This document shows positions 58,001-64,000 of a stretch of DNA of 64,000 nucleotides, piece by piece. The notes under the pieces are model-generated. The model was not told the DNA's origin. It made no database searches and saw nothing but the letters and a program-made list of their open reading frames with translations. The translations under genes and the position numbers were made by a program. The stretch's first letter is position 1. The number at the start of each line of letters is the position of its first letter. The stretch comes from Linum tenue (Eukaryota; Streptophyta; Magnoliopsida; Malpighiales; Linaceae): positions 17,892,492 to 17,956,491 of the forward strand of contig CAMGYJ010000002.1 of NCBI GenBank assembly GCA_946122785.1, given 5' to 3'.

Positions 58001-59783
58001 AATATTTATCGTGAACTGCAAAACAATTTTTGAGATCACGTTATCTACCAGATCCACATAGTACGGCTTATTCCTGAAATGGAGCTTTAACATCCTAGCA
58101 ATATGGTTAGGGAGAACTAGAGCATCATTTATAGCAATCATCCCAACCTTTGGGAATGAATAGGCAACAATACGCAAGTCAGAATTTGGGCATTTCCAAG
58201 ATGATCATACAGTAACACAAGGATCAGAGTTGCAGCATTATATCAACATACCCCAGGTAATCTATACCAACAAGGTTGACCTCGACGCACGTGAGAGTTA
58301 TCCACAATGTCATCGATAATGAGAGCACATCCTTGAAACTAGAAAACCCACCAGCGTCAAAAGTCAAAACAATGCTTAGCTTGCCTCAAAAGCCAACCCA
58401 AATAGTCAGCCCTAATATTTATCGTGAACTGCAAAACAATTGTTGAGATCACGTTACCTCATTGAACAACTCTACCAGATCCACATAGTACGGCTTACTC
58501 CTGAAATGGAGCTTTAACATCCTAGCAATATGGTTGCGGAGAAATAGAGCATCATTTATAGCAATCATCCCAACCTATGGGAAATGAAAAGGCAGCAATA
58601 CGCAAGTCAAAATTTGGGCATTTCCAAGATGATCATACAGTAACACAAGGATAAGAGTTCCAGCATTATACCAACATACCCCAGGTAATCTATACCAGCA
58701 AGGTTGACGTTGACGCATGTGAGAGTTATCCACAATATCATTGATAATATTTATCCTTAACTGCGAAACAATTGTTGAGATCACGTTACCTACCAGATCT
58801 ACATAGTACGGCTTATTCCTGAAATGGAGCTTTAACATCCTAGCAATATGGTTGCGGAGAACTAGAGCATCATTTATAGCAATCATCCCAACCTATGGAA
58901 ATTATAAGGCAACAATACGCAAGTTAGAATTTGGGCATTTCCAAGATGATCATACAGTAACACAAGGATCAGAGTTGCAGCATTATACCAACATACCCCA
59001 GGTAATCTATACCAGCAAGGTTGACGCCGACGCATGTGAGATTTATCCACAATATCATCGACAATATTTATCCTGAACTCCAAAAAAATTGTTGAGCTCA
59101 CGTTACCTACCTGATCCACATAGTACGGCTTATTCCTGATATGGAGCTTTAATATCCTAGCAATATGGTTGCAGAGAACTAGAGCATCATTTATAGCAAT
59201 CATCCCAACCTAGGGGAATGAAAAGGCAACAATACGCAAGTTAGAATTTGGTCATTTCCAAGATGATCATATAGTAACACAAGGATAGGAGTTGCAGCAT
59301 TATACCAATATACCCCAGGTAATCTATACCAGCAAGGTTGACGTCGACGCATGTGAGAGTTATCCACAATATCATTGATAATATTTATCCTGAACTGCAA
59401 AACCATTGTTGAGATCACGTTACCTACCAAATCCACATAGTATGGCTTATTCCTTAAATGGAGATTTAACATCCTAGCAATATGGTTGCGGAGAACTAGA
59501 GCATCATTTATGGCAATCATCCCAACCTATGGAAATGAAAAGGCAACAATAGGCAAGTCAGAATTTGGACATTTCCAAGATGATCATACAGTAACACAAG
59601 GATCAGAGTTGCAGCATTATACCAACATACCCCAAGTAATCTATACCAGCAAGGTTGACCTCGATGCATGTGAGAGTTATCCACAATATCATCGATAAGG
59701 AGAGCACATCCTTGAAACTAGCAAAACCATCAGCGCCAAAAGTCAAAACAATGCTTAGCTTGCCTCGAAAGCCAACCCATGGG
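55095..59783 (-). repeat. Tandem array of two FPPS exons, 13 copies
   Basis: The marker GCAATCATCCCAACCT, part of the exon encoding VGMIAIND, recurs 13 times (near 55240, 55556, 55897, 56217, 56646, 57074, 57390, 57820, 58136, 58564, 58882, 59199 and 59516). Spacings are either about 317 or about 429 bp; one unit (55.6 kb) carries an internal deletion. Each unit contains, on the minus strand, the exon with [20 protein letters not shown], a short intron with a GTATGT donor and a CATAG acceptor, and the exon [14 protein letters not shown] to YYVDLV. Six copies keep the exon end ELFSE before the GTAACG donor; seven lack those 14 bases. The copy nearest the downstream exons is of the complete kind. 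Confidence 0.95.
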
Positions 59784-59985
59784 TTTGAAGTTTGAACAGG
59801 CCCACCATACTATGTGCTTTAATCAACTGTTGATATTGGAGGTCGTGGAGATTCGAACACACAACCATTTGGCCAAACCAGCTCTGATATCATGTCATGA
59901 ACCAATTGGTCCTAATAACTCGAGTTGTTAGGAGAAAATTATGCTGGATTTTATAACATATTGTAGTCCATCATCTACAGCAACA
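59784..59985 (-). mobile_element. TRIM-like retroelement fragment replacing FPPS exons 2-3
   Basis: On the minus strand, TGATATCAGAGC (an initiator-Met-type primer site) is followed by GTGTTCGAATCTCC and GATTAAAGCAC...GGGCCTGTTCAAACTTCAA, a layout seen in small non-coding LTR elements. It begins right after the first codons of FPPS exon 2. LTRs were not delimited. 59986-60631 is FPPS intron without other recognised features. Confidence 0.4.
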
Positions 59986-60904
59986 TAAGTGCAAACACAC
60001 TTGAACATCAATATTCAGAAATCAACATCACAAACTTAGCTTTAGATCATCACAAACTCTGCAAAGATCACGCTGGAGCCCAATTTTAAATCTAGGGATC
60101 ATCCATCTGACCAGTGAGGGTATCAACTTCCGGATCACAACTGCAGCCAAAATTCAAGTAGAACCCATGAAAGATCCAAACATAAGTTAAAACCTGAGAT
60201 ATTTTGATGTTGCTTTATTACAAGGATCCAACATGGACACCCTTTCTGGGTTTTTTTTATCCAATTTGCATTTGTGTCCATTCCTATTTTCACTAGCTAA
60301 TTTAGTGATTTTCAATGGAACAAACCTCATATTTCTTTTAATCTTATACGTTTTAGAATTTTAGAATTTTAGGTTCCGTTGATTTTTTTAGACGAAAATC
60401 ATTGTGGCTAGAATTTTTAGGCTAAATTTATAGTACTAATTTGAATATGTTCATCTGAACAATTTTTCTTGTTACACACAATCTGATTATAAAATAACAC
60501 TGGATCGAAGGTCTAAAATCGAAAAATTTACAAAGGCTATACTTGTTCTGGATTCAGAGGAGGGCTGGGCCGTGGCCTGGGGTGGCCACCCCTGAATCCG
60601 CCACTGAGGAGAGGAGGAAGCAAAAGCTTACATAGTCCACCCATTGTCTAGACACCGTGTCGAATTCAAAAGCAGTGTCTTCGAAAAGCTGTGATTTCAA
60701 GATTGAATAGACTTCCATGAACTTGGATTTCGCATCCGCCATTGTTTGGAGAGGGATGTAACGCCTTTGTCTCTGGATGTCTGGACTCTGGATAGTAAGG
60801 TGACTAGAGGGGGAAGAGCTGATGACTTTTCTGGTCTTCGGCTGTTTTTTTTTAGACCAAAAGAACAGAGCAAGTTACTAGCTCGCAGTGACGCAGAAGC
60901 AGAG

Positions 60905-61110
60905 GCGTCAAAGGGCGGGTTGGGTTGGGTTCCATCAGGTTCGACTCAATTTTCGGTCAAGTTACAAATCAATTGGGTTAGTCCATTACAACTTCCGATA
61001 GTCGACATATGGGTTACGACTTACGAATTGGATGGGTTACAAGTTTTTTGGGTCAGATACAGGTTGGGACGTTGGGTTACAAATTTGATTGGGTCAACCC
61101 ATTTGCTTAT
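60905..61110 (+). mobile_element. hAT-like subterminal repeat fragment
   Basis: GGCGTCAAAGGGCGGGTTGGGTTGGGTT followed by GGGTTACrA/AATTGGGTT words, closing with GGGTCAACCC. It resembles hAT ends, but neither TIR pair nor TSD is clear. Confidence 0.35.
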
Positions 61111-61232
61111 TTCTTATTCCTAATAGGTACTTATGTAATTAAGAAAATTTTCTCAATAAATAAGGTGATAGAAACACAGGTTTAAGTTAAAATAATGTAT
61201 ACAAGATTGGAAAAGATTAGGTGTATAATTAA

Positions 61233-62503
61233 GGGCTAATACCACTACAACACCCGAACTATGCGAAAAATGTCACTTGTGTACTATTGTTTCCAATATT
61301 CCATCTGTGTCATGAACTATATGAGTTTGTGACATTTGTGTCATGGCGTCTTACATTGACCGTTAAAGATAACTGTTGACTTGACGGAAGTCAAACTAGT
61401 GTTGACTTTCGCAGATGTGGCAGAAAAGTGGCATCCGCGTAGATGCCACCTCATTGACATGTCATTACTTAATTAAAAATAAAATTATTTAAATAAAATT
61501 ATAATAACTATAATACAAAAAATACAAAATTCTTAGAAATTAAAAAATAAATGGCTCCCCCTCCCCAATCTCCCCGTTTCTGCTTCTTCCTCTTCCCCGC
61601 CGCATCAATCTTCCTCTTATCCCATTCTCTGCTTCTTCCTCTTCCTCTCTAATCCCAGCAATAACCAAATCCAAGTATTCTACTACTCGAGAATAAAGGG
61701 CGCTCATGTCCAGGAGAAGCTGTAGCTTCGAAGTTTCAACTTTCAATCCATCCTATTATCTCGACATTTCAATGGCAGCGTAGCGACTAGCGAGCGTCTT
61801 CTTCCCCTGTGTTTCTCTCGTCTATCTCCGAGCTAAGCGAGATGCAACTCCAGAATCAACTTGGAGTGAGCTCTCACTCCCCGATGTTCTCACTCGTCTC
61901 TCTGCGGCCCAGTATCCAATCCCAATTCTTCTTCCCCAACCAGCGCCACCCACTTCGCCACCGCTCCTTAAATTGCTCCATTTCCGCTAAAGCCGCCGCC
62001 GCCGCCTCTTTAGAGACTGCCACCGTCGTCCTGGGTTCTCCACAACACAAGCCCTTCCCCGCTGAGGTCTCCAGATCCAAGTGCGGACTTTGACTGGAAA
62101 ATGGAAACCTGGTGGAGCTTCTACCATTTTCCGAAGAACCCTAATTTTGCCAAAACAGGATTTGTTCAATTCAACTCAATCGGAGATTGAAATCATGAAT
62201 CAAGAATGGAATACATTCTGGAGTGGGAAGAGGTCTTTACACGGGCCTTGATTTGGGGTTATGTCGAATGAGAAGGTGATGGAGGGTTTTCTATTTTTTC
62301 TATTTTTTATTAAATAAAAATTGATAATGAAAATTCCAGGTCAGATGCCACGTCAATGCTGACTGGATTTTCTGTTAAATACTAACGGTCAACGCCGGTC
62401 AACACTAATGGAATAATAGTTCAGGACATAGATGGAATATTGGAAACAATAGGACACAAGTGGCATTTTCCGGATAGTTCGGGTGTTCTAGTGGTATTAG
62501 CCC
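61233..62503. mobile_element. Pack-MULE, 1.27 kb
   Basis: Inverted ends of about 170 bp begin GGGCTAATACCACTAsAACAC and continue through CACTTGTGTmCTATTGTTTCC. The 9-bp flanks TATAATTAA/TATAATTAT agree at 8 of 9 (61224-61232 and 62504-62512). It carries a host gene exon. Confidence 0.92.
61842..62093 (+). pseudogene. Captured plastid-protein exon 1, resembling GluTR-binding protein/PGR7
   Basis: An 83-codon frame starts MQLQNQLGVSSHSP, is rich in Ser, Arg and Ala with almost no acidic residues (transit-peptide composition), and ends HKPFPAEVSR before running into unrelated codons SKCGL and a stop. MQLQ at the start and HKPFPAEVSR after the transit peptide recall the glutamyl-tRNA-reductase-binding protein (PGR7, split-barrel FMN-binding-like), whose next residues would be in exon 2. 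An upstream ATG at 61809 is in frame, but the match starts at MQLQ. The captured piece stops at the expected exon border, so it cannot make the full protein. The identification is from memory of the family and is moderate. Confidence 0.5.
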
Positions 62504-62980
62504 TATAATTATGGAAAATCCAAAGATTGAATGAAACTCGAGTTTTGATTTGACCGCAAGGTGGGCCAAGGTTTGACCTCAAGTAACCAGATCACCTAGT
62601 GGTAAAATCGAAATCACTTTCAGAGAAATACACAAAATACCCAGATTTTGGAAATACGTTTGATAAATTGAGCCACTTCTTTCAAAACTTTAACGACGTT
62701 AGAAATTCCGTCAATTACATTAACAAGAAAAAGACGTTAGAAATTCCTTCAGCAACAACTCTAAATGCCGTAGTACATGGATGGCACATCATACTTTAAT
62801 GAAAAATTGAGTGCAGTATGACATATGCAATTACTCAAATAGCTAGCATTTATGCGATACTAGCAGCATACTATTGTACATCACCACCAACATGAACCCT
62901 TAATCCGCCACTACTCACTCAATCACTCTTTTTGCACCTCTAACTCCCTGCTGCTCTGCCCAAACAACCTACTCTCTTCG
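62504..62980. other. Intergenic flank
   Basis: No gene recognised. It contains weak MULE-like words (AACTTTAACGACGTTAGAAATTCCG) near 62685. The 3' part is the presumed promoter of the peptide gene. Confidence 0.4.
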
Positions 62981-62982
62981 AC

Positions 62983-62993
62983 AGCCTTATAAA
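62983..62993 (+). promoter_or_regulatory. TATA box of the small peptide gene
   Basis: CTTATAAAAGC, about 90 bases upstream of the ATG at 63075, with a C-rich leader between them (CACTTCCTCACCTTCACACC). Confidence 0.7.
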
Positions 62994-63074
62994 AGCCCAC
63001 ACTTCCAATCTATCACTTCCTCACCTTCACACCATCCACCAATAATTATCCAATAACATTATTCCATCCTAGCT

Positions 63075-64000
63075 ATGACGAACTGCTCTTTCTCTGCGGG
63101 TGCACTCATGCTCATCATGTTACTGGTCTCGGCAGCGGTTCATGAAGTTGCTTCAGCCATCCGCCCCGACGGAGATGGAATTCTGAAGCAGGACGGTACA
63201 GTTGCTGCTGGATGGGTTTCTTCTACTGAACCCACCAGATTTGGGCGTGGTCTTTGGTCGGATGAGTTATATAACCGGTATAAACAGTAATAATAGTTGT
63301 TCCGATGATGTTATCTTGTTCAATCGTGGATAAAAGTCCTTCCCATACCAAAAGTAAAAGCACACAACTCATGCAAGGGAATGAGTTTCCAAAAAATGTT
63401 AATCAAAGCGTATTTCTATTTCCACCCGTTGCTAGAGATAAATGAAATTTTCAGTTTGCTAGAAATTTCTACAAAATTTCTTTTGAACTTTTTTTTTGGC
63501 GCGACCGCTTCACCATAAAAAAAAATATTATTTTATCTATCTCGATTTATATTCACTAATGAAAGCTTTACATTCGCACCATCAATATTCTTATTATCTT
63601 CTCTTTGCAATTTATCCAAATCCAAACTATAATTGTAAAATGTAAAGCATCATTTTCACTATTTTCTCTCATCATTGAAATTTCTATATATCCACCATCA
63701 ACCATCTATTTCTTTTTACATCGTTATCTTCGTCACAGAATTCATTACCTCGCAATTAGTACACTCTTTCTTTGTCTCATGCATTTAACTAAAAACAAAA
63801 ATATTTGACGATACAATTTTTACATTCGTGAAACACCATTTTCAAGAAATTAAATTTACCCCGCCAATGTCCTAAACTCAGGATTCATAGGGAGGGTAAT
63901 GGAAGCATCAAGCAAGAGGGTACTGTTGCTGCTGGACCGATCAAGCCAGACGGTGATGGAATCATAAAGCAAGATGCAATCGCCGAATCAGGCGACGGAA
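63075..64000 (+). CDS. Small secreted peptide precursor with a repeated PDGDGI-KQD motif (cut by window edge)
   Basis: I do not recognise the family. ATG at 63075 starts a signal peptide (GALMLIMLLVSAAVHEVASA), then IRPDGDGILKQDGTVAAGW and an aromatic/charged tail ending LYNRYKQ if unspliced (stop near 63288). About 600 bp downstream an open stretch (63891 to the edge) encodes GSIKQEGTVAAGP, IKPDGDGIIKQD and AIAESGDG, clearly related to exon 1. A GT at 63278 and an AG at 63889-63890 join the two in frame (AACCG|GGAGGG gives N-R-E-G-N-G), so I propose a two-exon gene encoding a precursor with tandem peptide units. The AT-rich interval 63278-63890 is then its intron. If unspliced, the product is a 71-residue secreted peptide. 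A TATA box and clean leader suggest an expressed gene. Confidence 0.6.

Larger units (their letters stand above)
47183..60742 (-). pseudogene. FPS: Farnesyl diphosphate synthase gene, fragmented by insertions and an exon array
   Basis: FPPS condenses isopentenyl and dimethylallyl diphosphates to farnesyl diphosphate in the cytosol. Exon 1 (60632-60742) encodes MADAKSKFMEVYSILKSQLF to RQWVDY before a GTAAGC donor. Exon 2 survives only as MMDYN near 59975. The DDxxD exon ([18 protein letters not shown]) and the next ([29 protein letters not shown]) lie in the 55.1-59.8 kb array. Downstream exons are 54525-54607 (VEFQSICGQMIDLITT), 54370-54421 (SEYESAYYSLYLP), 54241-54283 plus 48691-48749 (ACALIMAGENIKD / DVKGILVEMAAYFQ, split by the copia element), 48543-48600 (LDCFG, DPNVTGK), 47593-47658 (ECSWLVVKALELPNEEQ), 47436-47507 (ENYGKQDPA, AKVKELNDVLDL) and 47183-47331 (YSKYEKETYEKL; AESHSSKVVK in a shifted frame). 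The second aspartate-rich site is not intact. Frameshifts, lost exons and four classes of insertion make it non-functional. Confidence 0.92.

Noticed and set aside
55903..59520. Repeated 103-118-codon minus-strand ORFs (several of exactly 106 codons) that chain through overlapping ATGA, looking like a tandem gene family
   Set aside because: Each is a read-through of an FPPS exon, its intron and the neighbouring exon. The similarity in the exon parts is to one enzyme, and the intron parts have no protein-like character.
55095..59783. CRISPR array
   Set aside because: Repeats are 317-429 bp, contain exons and splice sites, and the genome is a plant's.

Overview
The window is repeat-rich nuclear DNA of a flowering plant, most likely a eudicot. 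The evidence is plant-type hAT, Mutator-like (MULE), CACTA, Ty1/copia, Ty3/gypsy and LINE elements, decayed plant genes with introns, and a divergent plastid 16S rRNA fragment. Only one locus looks like an intact host gene: a small secreted-peptide gene cut by the right edge. Nearly everything else is transposon, captured gene fragment or pseudogene. Many element borders are fixed to the base by target-site duplications (TSDs) that can be read directly.

Layout. 0-2.3 kb: 5' end of a minus-strand Ty3/gypsy element (Gag, tRNA-Asp primer site, LTR). 3.1-6.8 kb: truncated LINE and a 3.4-kb non-autonomous hAT. 7.2-11.4 kb: CACTA element with a broken TNP2 transposase. 11.7-13.5 kb: MULE with a small hAT MITE inserted in its 3' TSD. 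14.2-18.3 kb: two hAT MITEs in AT-rich DNA. 18.7-24.2 kb: nested set, a hAT containing a CACTA that holds a MULE and a captured, intron-containing fragment of SECRET AGENT (protein O-GlcNAc transferase). 24.9-26.2 kb: hAT. 28.8-30.8 kb: gypsy gag-protease derivative with a 3' LTR. 31.3-33.7 kb: MULE carrying a ZIP metal-transporter fragment, itself invaded by two hATs. 34.4-38.8 kb: minus-strand sesquiterpene-synthase (TPS-a-like) pseudogene with a hAT MITE in the exon for its second metal site and a MULE in intron 1. 39-41.5 kb: MULE with a transposase N-terminus. 43-45.3 kb: 3' end of a Tat/Grande-like gypsy element with an antisense accessory ORF. 45.9-46.2 kb: plastid 16S rRNA insert.

47.2-60.7 kb is the most unusual region: a minus-strand farnesyl diphosphate synthase (FPPS) pseudogene. 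It is split by a complete Ty1/copia element, Tourist-like MITEs and a hAT MITE. It contains a 4.7-kb tandem array in which two consecutive FPPS exons, including the one with the first aspartate-rich (DDxxD) motif, recur 13 times. The array junctions carry the terminal bases of the neighbouring hAT MITE, so the amplification happened after that MITE inserted and broke inside its end.

61.2-62.5 kb is a MULE carrying a plastid-transit-peptide exon resembling GluTR-binding protein/PGR7. 63.1 kb to the end holds the secreted-peptide gene. FPPS makes farnesyl diphosphate and TPS-a enzymes consume it, so the two neighbouring wrecks may be the relic of a small terpenoid gene cluster. Family names come from motif recognition; no database search was run.
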